This document shows, in pieces, positions 25,161 through 32,997 of a stretch of 64,000 bases of DNA (within the stretch, counting starts at the first letter, position 1; the number at the start of each line of letters is the position of its first letter). The notes under the pieces were generated by a model. It searched no databases, was not told the origin of the DNA, and worked only from the letters and a program-made list of their open reading frames with translations. Source of the DNA: Kumtagia ephedrae (GTDB lineage: Bacteria > Pseudomonadota > Alphaproteobacteria > Rhizobiales > Rhizobiaceae); contig NZ_PXYK01000010.1 in assembly GCF_003012745.1 (NCBI RefSeq), forward strand, positions 1 to 64,000, written 5' to 3'. The position numbers and the translations under genes were made by a program.

Positions 25161-25733
25161 ATGGATTGGCTTCGACGCATGTTGGGGTTGGGCGACCCCG
25201 AGAACGCTGTCGGACTGGGGCGCCATGATGAATTCTTGGCCGATTTGGAGGGCGGCGACCACATTGCCGTCGATCAGTTTCGCGATTTGTTGCGAGATCG
25301 GAAACGAGCCGCATCGATACTCGCGGAGGGGTGGGGCAAGGTAGAAGATCGGTTTCTCGAGGATGTCGCACTGCTGGAGGTGGGACGGGAAAACGACCTG
25401 CTTGCGGGCATTGATTGGGCGGCGTCTCCCGATGATGTCATCGAAACATTCGACCCGCTTCTAAGAAAACTCGGCTTGGTTGGCTTTCCCGATAGCTTCC
25501 ATCAGTTTGCCGCGCAAATAGAACAGGTCGCGCGAGGCGATCACCTCGACCTGATTTTTCCCAAGCTGGTCGATTGGTCGAAACAGCGCAATCTGCTCGT
25601 CATCGATTTGAACTCTGATTCGGATATGTACCATTTCGCATTGGTGTCGCCCGAGCTTTTCAGCAAATGGGTCGGCTTAAAGCTATCCAAGCATTTGAAG
25701 ATCGAAGACCCGTCTTGGCAATTCAAGAAGTAA
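25161..25733 (+). CDS. Hypothetical protein, possibly DUF6630-like
   Basis: 190 residues starting MDWLRRMLGLGDPENAVG. The predicted structure is mixed helix and strand with a DLNSDSDMYHFALVS strand-turn near the C-terminus, a pattern seen in small DUF6630-type proteins, although I am not sure of the match. Composition is less GC-rich than its neighbours, a possible sign of transfer. It has no signal peptide or membrane segment. It stands alone, 112 bases after the vWA gene. Confidence 0.6.
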   Translation: MDWLRRMLGLGDPENAVGLGRHDEFLADLEGGDHIAVDQFRDLLRDRKRAASILAEGWGKVEDRFLEDVALLEVGRENDLLAGIDWAASPDDVIETFDPLLRKLGLVGFPDSFHQFAAQIEQVARGDHLDLIFPKLVDWSKQRNLLVIDLNSDSDMYHFALVSPELFSKWVGLKLSKHLKIEDPSWQFKK

Positions 25734-25882
25734 GCCAAAGCGATCCATCGCATACCGACAGCGGCTTGCTGGGATGTCGGATAACGTCGCAGCAGAAATG
25801 ACCAGGCTGGCGGAACGCTTGTTCCGGCGGCTGTTTCTCGCGCCAGCAGGCGGCGGGCCATTCCAAAAATCACCCTTGCAAA

Positions 25883-25924
25883 AGATATATCGTTCTCCAG
25901 ATATATCGCATGAACGATATATCT
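25883..25924 (+). promoter_or_regulatory. Inverted-repeat operator of the PadR gene
   Basis: AGATATATCGTTC (25883-25895) is the exact complement of GAACGATATATCT (25912-25924), and an extra half-site AGATATATCG lies between them (25899-25908). The AT-rich repeat stands out in GC-rich DNA and ends 15 bases before the PadR start codon. PadR proteins commonly repress their own gene through such palindromes, so this is the likely operator. Confidence 0.75.
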
Positions 25925-25939
25925 GAGAAAGGAAGAACC

Positions 25940-26530
25940 ATGTTTCATCGGTTTCACAGGTCCCATGAGCGCTGTGGCGAATGGTCGATGTCGGGAGAGG
26001 GCAGCCGTTTCGGCGGGGGCCGGCGCGGCGGCTTCGGCGGGGCTTTCGGCCGGCATCGCGGCGGCCCGTTCGGCGGGCGCGGTCCGCGCATGTTCGATCC
26101 CGGGGCGCTGCGCCTCGTCGTGCTCGGCCTGATCGCCGAGGAGCCGCGCCACGGCTACGACATCATCAAGGCGCTGGAGGCGAAATTCCAGGGCGCCTAC
26201 AGTCCGAGCCCCGGCGCCATCTATCCGATGCTGCAGATGCTGGAGGAGGCCGACCTCGTCGCCTCGCAGGCCCATGGCAACAAGCGGCTCTACTCGATCA
26301 CCGAGCAGGGCAAAGCCTATCTCGAGGAGAACGCGGCGGATCTCGCGCGCATCAACGCCCAGATCGACGAAGCTTCGGCCGAAGGCGGCAACGTCTCGCT
26401 GGGCGAAGAGGTAAGGGGCGTGGTGAAGGCCGTGTTCATGCGGCTGCGGCGCGGCCAGTTCACGCCCGAGCAGGCGCGCAAGGCCCGCGACATCCTGAAA
26501 AAGGCGCGGCGCGACATCGAGGATCTGTGA
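25940..26530 (+). CDS. PadR-family transcriptional regulator
   Basis: 196 residues. A Gly/Arg-rich disordered leader (about 20-45, FGGAFGRHRGGPFGGRGP) precedes the PadR winged helix: LRLVVLGLIAEEPRHGYDII, then SPGAIYPMLQMLEEADLV and KRLYSITEQGKAYLEE. The C-terminal helix is for dimer contacts. The start is placed at 25940 because of aaaggaag seven bases upstream; the earlier ATG 25910 lies inside the operator repeat. It is probably autorepressed and inducible by a small molecule. Its other target may be the gene downstream. Confidence 0.9.
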   Translation: MFHRFHRSHERCGEWSMSGEGSRFGGGRRGGFGGAFGRHRGGPFGGRGPRMFDPGALRLVVLGLIAEEPRHGYDIIKALEAKFQGAYSPSPGAIYPMLQMLEEADLVASQAHGNKRLYSITEQGKAYLEENAADLARINAQIDEASAEGGNVSLGEEVRGVVKAVFMRLRRGQFTPEQARKARDILKKARRDIEDL

Positions 26531-26594
26531 TACGCCTCACCTCCACGTCGCGGTCGGTCCGCCGACCGCGACGCCAAAGGGAGAGGTGAAGCCC

Positions 26595-27050
26595 ATGGCG
26601 GATCGCGTCCTCGACGAATGGGATTTTTCGCGCGGGCTGCGTTCGGTGTCGGCGGCCGAGATCAAGACATTCTGGAACGGCTACATCGTCCGCCGCAGCG
26701 CGAAGATCGAGCACGGCAGCCTCTATTCGCGCTGGCGCCATGTCTCCGACGACCTGGTCATCTCGCTCTACTTGACCAACCGCAGCGTCGGCCTGTTCGT
26801 CAGGGGCCAGCGGGGCGAGCGCTGGGCGACGACGGTGAGCCGGCTTTCGGCCTGCGAGCCCGAACTTGGCGAGGCGCTCGGTGCCAGCCTGCGCGGCTAT
26901 GAAGGCTGCTGCTATCTCAGCAACCATCCCTTGCCGGTGACCGATCCGGCCTGCTGGCCCGCGGCGTATGAATGGCTGGAGGGACGCGAGGAACACTATT
27001 TTCGCGTGCTGAGCGGGATGCGGTCGGAACGGAAGACCGATCAGGTCTAA
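26595..27050 (+). CDS. Hypothetical soluble protein
   Basis: 151 residues beginning MADRVLDEWDFSRGL. It has no membrane segment or signal peptide, and shows repeated aromatic residues (FWNGYIVRR, SRWRHVSDDLVISLYLTN) and a strand-rich middle. The ribosome site gagaggtg lies before ATG 26595; a GTG at 26588 region could give a slightly longer form. I recognise no family. It follows the PadR gene by 64 bases and could be under its control. It converges on the endonuclease-type gene, with stops overlapping by four bases. Confidence 0.6.
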   Translation: MADRVLDEWDFSRGLRSVSAAEIKTFWNGYIVRRSAKIEHGSLYSRWRHVSDDLVISLYLTNRSVGLFVRGQRGERWATTVSRLSACEPELGEALGASLRGYEGCCYLSNHPLPVTDPACWPAAYEWLEGREEHYFRVLSGMRSERKTDQV

Positions 27051-27850
27051 GCGAAGTCGAGCAGCAATGGGCAGTGATCCGAGACCTCGGGCTGCCGCAC
27101 CACGTCGAAGCCGAGCACGCGCACGTCCGGCGTGACCAGCATGTAGTCGGCGAAGCGTTCCGGCTTCCGGTAGAGCGACGTGCGCGTGCCGGCGAAACCG
27201 CGCGAGGTGACCAGGTCGGTCAGCCCGAACTCGCCCAGCACCTGAAAAATCCTGCCGCCGGGGAGGACATTCAGGTCGCCGCAGACGACCAGCCGCTCGC
27301 CGCCGGGCCAGACGGAGCGGATGAGGCGGGCCAGGGCGGCCGCCTGTGCGTCGCGCTCCGCGTTGTCGCCCTTGCCGTCCTCGGTGCGCAGCCCGTGCAG
27401 GTGAGCGATGGTGACCGCGTGGTCGGCAGCGTAGTCGAAGAGGCGCAGGCAATGGGCGTTGCGCGGCCGCGGATGATGGCCGAACGAAGCCGGCGAGAAC
27501 GAGCCGTGCACGAATGCCACCGCCTGGCCGATGATGGGGAGCGATCTGCGCACATAAGTGGCGATGCCGAACTCGACCCCAACCGGGCCGTCGCTGCCGA
27601 TCAGGTCCCCGCGCGATGTCGGAAAGAACGCTGCGTCGTGGTCGGGCAGGACGGCCGCGATCTCCTCAAACAGGTTGGAACGCTGCTGAAGCTCAACGGA
27701 TCCGTCGCGGTAGAGAAGCCAGTCGGGCGTTCTCCCGGGCGCCCGGAGCACTTCCTGAAGGCAGACGACGTCTGCGCCCGATCGCGCGAGAAAAGGCAGC
27801 AGCTCGGCATGCTGCTGCCCTCCCCAGGCATTCAGGGAAAGAATGCGCAT
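27047..27850 (-). CDS. Endonuclease/exonuclease/phosphatase (EEP) family protein
   Basis: 267 residues. The EEP metal and catalytic motifs appear in order: LSLNAWGG, CLQEVLR (Glu metal ligand), VVCGDLNVLPGG (catalytic Asp and Asn) and the terminal VSDHCPLLLDF (Asp-His). The fold serves nucleases, phosphodiesterases and sphingomyelinases, and the substrate cannot be told. There is no signal peptide, so it is cytosolic. It is read on the minus strand, 30 bases downstream of bmt, and may share its transcript. Confidence 0.85.
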   Translation of the reverse strand: MRILSLNAWGGQQHAELLPFLARSGADVVCLQEVLRAPGRTPDWLLYRDGSVELQQRSNLFEEIAAVLPDHDAAFFPTSRGDLIGSDGPVGVEFGIATYVRRSLPIIGQAVAFVHGSFSPASFGHHPRPRNAHCLRLFDYAADHAVTIAHLHGLRTEDGKGDNAERDAQAAALARLIRSVWPGGERLVVCGDLNVLPGGRIFQVLGEFGLTDLVTSRGFAGTRTSLYRKPERFADYMLVTPDVRVLGFDVVRQPEVSDHCPLLLDFA

Positions 27851-27880
27851 CGCGAGGATTGTCCGCGACGCAGGCGGCGA

Positions 27881-28891
27881 TCAGGCGCGGCGTCGCCGGC
27901 GGCCTTCGCCGCCCTGGACCGCGCCGCTCTGGTCGGCCGTCTTGTTGCGCAGCGGGCCGATGCGCTCGACGATCGCCTCCACCGTCGGGCGGGCCTGGCG
28001 CTGGTGCGCGTCGAGCGATTTGCGCATGGCGGCCAGATGCTCGAACGAGGTGCCGCAGCAGCCGCCGATGATCTTTGCGCCGGCGTCGACGGCGAGCCGG
28101 ACATAGTCCGACATCAGTTCCGGCGTGCCGGAATAATGGATCTCGGTGCCGCGGAATTCCGGAATGCCGCAATTGCCCTTGACGATCACCTTCGCGTCCG
28201 GATTGGCCTCGGTCATGTCGAGCAGCGAAGCGAGGATGTCGGAAGCGCCGACTCCGCAATTGGCGCCGACCGCCACCGCCGGCTGGGAGAGGCCGTCGGC
28301 GACGCCGTGAACATGCTTCGGCGCCAGGCCCATCATCGAGCGGCCGGCCGTATCGAACGAGAAGGTGTAGGTGTAGGGCAGGCCGATGGCGATCGCGGCT
28401 TCCGCCGCTGCCTTCGCCTCTTCCGGCGCCGACATGGTCTCGATCCAGGCGATCTCCGCCCCGCCGGCCTTCAGCCCCTCGATCTGCTCCTTGAAGGCGG
28501 CAACGGCGTCGTCATAGGTGAGCGCGCCGAGCGGCTGCAACAACTCGCCGGTCGGGCCTACCGAGCCGGCGACGATCACCTTGCGGCCGGCATTGTCGGC
28601 GACCGAGCGGGCGATCTCGGCGGCCTTCCTGTTGAGCTCGAACACGCGATCCTGCGCGTTGTGCAGCTTCAGCCGGTGGCGCGTGCCGCCGAAGGAATTG
28701 GTGAGGATGATGTCGGCGCCGGCATCGACGAAATTCTGGTGCAGCGCGACGATCTTCTCGGGCGCGTCCTCGTTCCACAGTTCCGGCGCCTCGCCCGAGG
28801 CCAGGCCCATGCCGAACAAATTGGTACCGGTGGCGCCGTCGGCAAGCAGCACGCCTTTTTCGGCGAGCAGGGCGTCGATAGGATTGGTCAT
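27881..28891 (-). CDS. bmt: Betaine-homocysteine S-methyltransferase
   Basis: 336 residues of the zinc-dependent homocysteine methyltransferase family. Motifs are LADGATGTNLFGMGL, DIILTNSFGG, the first zinc Cys in VGANCGVG and the Cys pair IGGCCGTS. The length and sequence fit the rhizobial Bmt enzymes, which transfer a methyl group from glycine betaine to homocysteine, giving methionine and dimethylglycine. A palindromic operator lies just upstream. Dimethylglycine could be handled by the dehydrogenase encoded near 36-38 kb. The Asp/Arg-rich C-terminal tail (GGEGRRRRRA) is unusual and may be poorly ordered. Confidence 0.88.
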   Translation of the reverse strand: MTNPIDALLAEKGVLLADGATGTNLFGMGLASGEAPELWNEDAPEKIVALHQNFVDAGADIILTNSFGGTRHRLKLHNAQDRVFELNRKAAEIARSVADNAGRKVIVAGSVGPTGELLQPLGALTYDDAVAAFKEQIEGLKAGGAEIAWIETMSAPEEAKAAAEAAIAIGLPYTYTFSFDTAGRSMMGLAPKHVHGVADGLSQPAVAVGANCGVGASDILASLLDMTEANPDAKVIVKGNCGIPEFRGTEIHYSGTPELMSDYVRLAVDAGAKIIGGCCGTSFEHLAAMRKSLDAHQRQARPTVEAIVERIGPLRNKTADQSGAVQGGEGRRRRRA

Positions 28892-28927
28892 TGGGAGAAG
28901 GCCCTTTGGCATCAAGGTTTGGATAAA

Positions 28928-28949
28928 GATATAAAGAAGTCTTTATGTC
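28928..28949 (-). promoter_or_regulatory. Palindromic operator before bmt (SahR/SamR-like)
   Basis: The core ATAAAGAAGTCTTTAT (28931-28946) is a perfect seven-base inverted repeat around AG, with further matched flanking bases to 28928 and 28949. ATAAAGA...TCTTTAT half-sites resemble the motif I recall for ArsR-type SahR/SamR regulators of methionine and S-adenosylhomocysteine genes. It lies 37 bases upstream of bmt. The link to SahR/SamR is from memory of the consensus and unverified. Confidence 0.55.
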
Positions 28950-28990
28950 AGGTCAATCTCAGCTCAATGAAACTCCAATGAGCTCGATGC

Positions 28991-29833
28991 TCAGAAGTGC
29001 ATCCCGGCAAGGCCGGCAGTGAAGCTCGATGCCTCGTGCGGATTGATCTCGGCGCTGCGGATCAGCGTGTCGAAATGCCGGGTGAGCCGCTGCACGGTCG
29101 AGGTGGCGTTGAGCACCAGATACATGTCGCCGGCATAGACGGCAGCCCGGTAGGGGCCGAAGATCGTGTAGGGCACGGAATAGCGCAGGCGGCCGTCATA
29201 GAGGAAGAGCCGGAAGGCCGGATAGAGGTCGTCGAGCAGGCGCGACATGTGCTTGAGCTGTTCGCGCCGCGCCTGTTCCGGAAACCCCGACCAGACGCCC
29301 AGCCCGCGCGCGAACACCTCCAGGGTGTGACGTGGCATGCACACCTCCATGTCGGTCTCCGGCCGCCGGTTGTAGTCGATGCGGTACTGCGTCTCGCCGG
29401 CTTGCGCCTCGCGGCTGCGGTTGGAAATCTCCGATTCGTAGTCGATCAGCGCGTCGGTACGCAGCAGGTCCGGAAGTCCGGCCGGCACGTAGCGGATTTT
29501 CGTGCCGACCGCCTCCGCGTGCCATTTGGCGAGCAGAGTGCGGTCGAAGCCGTCGGGCGCCTCCTCGATCTCGAGACTTTCGCGGATCTCGCCGGTCAGG
29601 CCTTCGTCCTGCGACAGCCCCATCAGCCAGTCGAGCGAGATTTTGTGCTCGGCGGCGATGGTGAGCAGCGTCTCGGCGCGCGGCAGGCGCGTCGAGGTCT
29701 CCGACAGCATCTGCGACAGCGCCGAGCGGTCGATGCCGATCGAGGCGGCGAAGGCAGACTGGTTGCCGGCATAGCGCGAAAGCAGGATGCGCAGGCGCTC
29801 GCGAAAAAGGCTTGAAAGATCGCGTTTGTCCAC
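28991..29833 (-). CDS. XRE-family transcriptional regulator
   Basis: 280 residues from a GTG start. The N-terminal helix-turn-helix (about 10-70) reads YAGNQSAFAASIGIDRSALS and has the XRE pattern. The remaining 200 residues are an alpha/beta effector region containing FGPYRAAVYAGDMYLVLN, not matched by me to a named domain. The gene is divergent from the fatty acid desaturase gene, and the shared 223-base gap contains the repeated TGCGCA/TTGTCGCA text (about 29944-29978). It is therefore a plausible regulator of the desaturase, as are many divergently placed HTH genes. Confidence 0.82.
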   Translation of the reverse strand: MDKRDLSSLFRERLRILLSRYAGNQSAFAASIGIDRSALSQMLSETSTRLPRAETLLTIAAEHKISLDWLMGLSQDEGLTGEIRESLEIEEAPDGFDRTLLAKWHAEAVGTKIRYVPAGLPDLLRTDALIDYESEISNRSREAQAGETQYRIDYNRRPETDMEVCMPRHTLEVFARGLGVWSGFPEQARREQLKHMSRLLDDLYPAFRLFLYDGRLRYSVPYTIFGPYRAAVYAGDMYLVLNATSTVQRLTRHFDTLIRSAEINPHEASSFTAGLAGMHF

Positions 29834-30056
29834 TTCAGAGAGACCTCGCGAAGGAAAATTCTACTCCGGGATGTCCTTCCCACCCCGAAACAGAGAACAC
29901 GAATCCGATTGCTGTTTACTTTCCATAACATGTGAGGCCTCTTATGCGCAATCACAACACTTTCTGCGCATTGTCGCATTGAAGGCTGCTCATTCTCCTG
30001 ACACCATGCTGTCAGGAATCGCCGATTCCGGCGGCTGGGGGCAGTGGTCGATTGAA

Positions 30057-31064
30057 ATGAATGCAGGCAGGCGAACGGCGCACAGGCGCCAACGCGTGGA
30101 GTGGCCGACGGTCCTTCTCATCTTCGCAACCTATGCGCTGTGGGCCGCGCTCTGCGGTCTCGCCTGGCCGGCCTGGCCGGCCGCGACGATCGTTGCGCTC
30201 GGCTTCGTGCTGGCGCTGCAATCGTCGCTCATGCATGAGGCCGCGCACGGACATCCGACGCGCAGGGGATGGCTGAACGAGCTTTTGGTCGGCCTGCCGG
30301 CCGGCCTGGTCTATCCGTTCCGGCGGTTTCGCGCGCTGCATCTCAGGCATCACGCCGACGACAACCTGACCGATCCCTTCGACGATCCGGAATCCTACTA
30401 CCGCGCGCTCTGGCAGCATCGCGAGCTGCCGGCCGCGCTGAAATTCCTGCTGCACGTCAACAACACCATGGTCGGCCGCTTCGTCATCGGGCCGCTGCTC
30501 GGCACCGCCGGCTTCCTGGCGGCCGAGGCAAAGCTGATCGCCGCCGGCGACCGCGCGGTGCGAAAGGCCTGGCTGCTGCATGGCGCCGGCCTTGCCGTCG
30601 TGATGCCGCTGGTGCTTGCCGTGTTCGACATCCCCGCCTGGGCCTATCTGCTTTCGGTATGGCTCGGCCAGTCGCTGATCTCGGTGCGCACCTTCGCCGA
30701 GCACCAATGGTCGGAGCGCCCGGACGGGCGGACCATCATCGTCGAGCGCTCGCCCTTCGCCTTCCTGTTCCTCAACAACAATCTGCACCTCGTCCACCAC
30801 AAGAACCCGACGGTTGCCTGGTACGATCTGCCGGCGCTGTTCCGCGCCCGCCGCGAGGAATGGCTGGCGATGAACCGCGGCTATGTCTTCCCGAGCTATT
30901 TCGCGCTGCTGAGGAGCTATGCCTTCAAGCCCAAGGAGCCGGTGGTGCATCCGGCGCTGCGCCGCACGCCAGAAAGGGGCCGCGCCTTTACGCCACGGGT
31001 GCGCTCGCGTTCGCTGAACGGGATGGGCTCGGTGCCGGTGCCGGCCGAGCCGCCCAAGGAATAG
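30057..31064 (+). CDS. Fatty acid desaturase family protein
   Basis: 335 residues with about four membrane spans. The three histidine boxes that bind the di-iron centre are HEAAHGH (near 62), HLRHHADDN and HLVHHKNP. They match the membrane fatty-acid desaturase/hydroxylase superfamily, and the substrate could be a lipid acyl chain or carotenoid-like molecule. The start at 30057 is chosen over 30006 by family length. It is divergent from the XRE regulator. A basic, proline-rich tail (about 300-335) is species-specific. Confidence 0.85.
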   Translation: MNAGRRTAHRRQRVEWPTVLLIFATYALWAALCGLAWPAWPAATIVALGFVLALQSSLMHEAAHGHPTRRGWLNELLVGLPAGLVYPFRRFRALHLRHHADDNLTDPFDDPESYYRALWQHRELPAALKFLLHVNNTMVGRFVIGPLLGTAGFLAAEAKLIAAGDRAVRKAWLLHGAGLAVVMPLVLAVFDIPAWAYLLSVWLGQSLISVRTFAEHQWSERPDGRTIIVERSPFAFLFLNNNLHLVHHKNPTVAWYDLPALFRARREEWLAMNRGYVFPSYFALLRSYAFKPKEPVVHPALRRTPERGRAFTPRVRSRSLNGMGSVPVPAEPPKE

Positions 31065-31111
31065 CGCGGCCCGCCCTTGCGCCGGGCCGCCGCTTCGCCG
31101 ACATCTTTGGC

Positions 31112-32017
31112 ATGACCGATTTCTTCGCCGCGCTGCCCATGTATGACTGGCCGGAGGCCCGTGCCGAGGTCGATGCCGAGTGGGCGGCGATCCGTTCCCG
31201 CCTGCGTGCCGCCGGCATCGACGCGCCGGAAAAACTGGTACGCCGCAATGCCGACATGCCGCCGGTGCCGGGCGGCATCCGCGACGCGGCGGGCGCGATC
31301 GTTGCGCCAGACCCGGCGACGCTGCCGCCGAATGAACTCGATTTCTCCACACTTTGGCATCACCCGAAACTGCTGTTCGGGCAGACTTGCTGGGGGCCGC
31401 TGGAGCTGGAACTGGTGTCGAATGTACGCATCGTCGGCCAGCCCGACTATTCCGCCTACGAAGGCGGGCAGGGCGAGCTCTATTCGAGTGCCATCCTGAT
31501 GCGTCGGAATCCTCCCGCCTTGAGCGGGGGATGGCCCGAAGGGCCGGAGGGAGCCGGTCGGGGCAGCGGGCTACGGCAGGAGACCGCGGAGCGCGGCCGC
31601 GACGACCCCGCCTCGCCGCTTCGCGGCGACCCTCACCTGGAGGGGGAGGGGGACGTGGGAGCGCCCTCCGACGGTACTGCGACAATCCCGCTCGGGCGCA
31701 TCCGCGGCAAGAGGCTGGCCTTCAACAGTCACGACTCCATGTCGGGCATCCTGGCGCTGACCCGCGACCTCGCCGCGCTCGGCGAGGGCCTCGACGTCTT
31801 TTCGGGTCTGGTCGAGACCGGCGCGCACCGCGCCTCGGTCATGGCCGTGGCCGAGGGCAGGGCGGATGTGGCGGCCGTCGACTGCCGCAGCTGGCAGTTG
31901 ATCAGGCGCTTCGAGCCGAAGGCCGGCGCGGTACGGGTGGTCGGCTGGACCACACGGCGCAAGGGCCTGCCCTACATCGCCGCCCTCGGTTCTCCGGTAA
32001 CCGAACTGCCGCGGTGA
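31112..32017 (+). CDS. PhnD-like binding protein with in-frame palindromic insertion
   Basis: 301 residues. The first part resembles phosphate/phosphonate ABC binding proteins: MTDFFAALPMYDWPEARAEV, LLFGQTCWGPLELEL and QPDYSAYEGGQGELYSSAI. The last part has KRLAFNSHDSMSGILALTRD and the DCRSWQLIRRF ligand-site region. Between residues about 133 and 181 lies a stretch with no counterpart in the family (for example SGGWPEGPEGAGRGSGLRQ), encoded by a family B repeat. Removing it would leave about 253 residues. There is no signal peptide, so it may be cytosolic. The insertion keeps the frame; whether the protein still folds is not known. Confidence 0.8.
   Translation: MTDFFAALPMYDWPEARAEVDAEWAAIRSRLRAAGIDAPEKLVRRNADMPPVPGGIRDAAGAIVAPDPATLPPNELDFSTLWHHPKLLFGQTCWGPLELELVSNVRIVGQPDYSAYEGGQGELYSSAILMRRNPPALSGGWPEGPEGAGRGSGLRQETAERGRDDPASPLRGDPHLEGEGDVGAPSDGTATIPLGRIRGKRLAFNSHDSMSGILALTRDLAALGEGLDVFSGLVETGAHRASVMAVAEGRADVAAVDCRSWQLIRRFEPKAGAVRVVGWTTRRKGLPYIAALGSPVTELPR
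31510..31654 (+). repeat. Family B palindromic element, in-frame inside a CDS
   Basis: Left: CCTCCCGCCTTGAGCGGGGG, then GGCCCGAAGGGCCGGAGGG. Right, inverted: GCCGCTTCGCGGCGACCCTC, then GGAGGGGGAGGG. The organisation is the same as at 16261 and 56688. It contributes about 48 codons to the PhnD-like gene without a stop or frameshift. The length is close to a multiple of three. Confidence 0.85.
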
Positions 32018-32024
32018 GCGCCCG

Positions 32025-32768
32025 CTACGCCAGCAACTCCCTCAGTCTCTGCGCATCCGCCGGCGCGGCACTCTTCACGTCGTTGTCGAAGAAACACCAG
32101 ACGCCCCGCCCCTGCCGGCGCCATTTGCGGATGTTCCTAGCCCAGCCGGCGAGCTGCTCGTCGCTGTAGCTGCCGTGATAGCGGCCGCTCGGACCATGGT
32201 TGCGGACATAGGCCCAGTCCGCCGTGGCCTCGAGCGGCGCCGGCGCGTCGGCGTGGTCGGACAGGCAGAGCGCGGCGTTATGGTCGGACAGCAGCTCGAA
32301 GACCGGCTTCTCGTACCAGCTCGGATGGCGGAACTCGAAGGTGTGTAGCCGCCCTTTCGGCAATCGGTCGAGGAAGCGAGCGAGCCGCTCACGGTTGACC
32401 GCCATGCGCGGCGGCAGCTGGAACAGGACCGGCCCGAGTTTTTGCCGCAGCAGTTTCACGCGCGAGTCCAGCAGCTCCATCGAATGCGCGTCGATGTTGA
32501 GCCGGCGCCAATGCGTGATGAATTTCGACGCCTTCCAGGCGAAGCGGAAGTCGCCGGGCACGGTGTCGAACCAGGTCTCCACCGCCTTGTCGGTCGGCGT
32601 GCGATAGAAAGGCGCGTTGAGCTCGGTGCTGTCGAATCTCGTCGAATAGTAGCCCAGCGCGTCCTTCTTCCTGACCTCCCTCGGATAGAACGGCCCCCAC
32701 CAGCCGGCATAATGCCAGCCGGAGGTGCCGATGCGCAGCTCGGCCTCATTGCGCTTGCTTCGCGGCAT
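32025..32768 (-). CDS. DUF72 (YecE-like) family protein
   Basis: 247 residues. LRIGTSGWHYAGWWGPFYP, STRFDSTELNAPFYRTPTD and FAWKASKFITHWRRL form the DUF72 TIM-barrel signature, and FEFRHPSWYEKPVFELL follows. The role of the family is unknown. It stands alone, convergent with the PhnD-like gene (seven bases between stops) and divergent from the MttB-family gene. Confidence 0.92.
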   Translation of the reverse strand: MPRSKRNEAELRIGTSGWHYAGWWGPFYPREVRKKDALGYYSTRFDSTELNAPFYRTPTDKAVETWFDTVPGDFRFAWKASKFITHWRRLNIDAHSMELLDSRVKLLRQKLGPVLFQLPPRMAVNRERLARFLDRLPKGRLHTFEFRHPSWYEKPVFELLSDHNAALCLSDHADAPAPLEATADWAYVRNHGPSGRYHGSYSDEQLAGWARNIRKWRRQGRGVWCFFDNDVKSAAPADAQRLRELLA

Positions 32769-32997
32769 GTTTCAACCCGGGTCCGTTTCGAGTCAGTCCC
32801 GTCTGCACGACGGGAGCGGCCAATGCCCGGGTTCAACGCACCACCATGCCTTTGGTCGCAGACCTGGCCCGCCAGCCGGCGGCGGCATGACAAGCCGTTG
32901 CGTCATGTCGCTTCCTTTGCGCTAGTGGTCGTCGCCTCCGCAATGGCGTGACGGGCGGCGGTCCATTATGCGCCGGCACTGAAATACGAGGATGATC

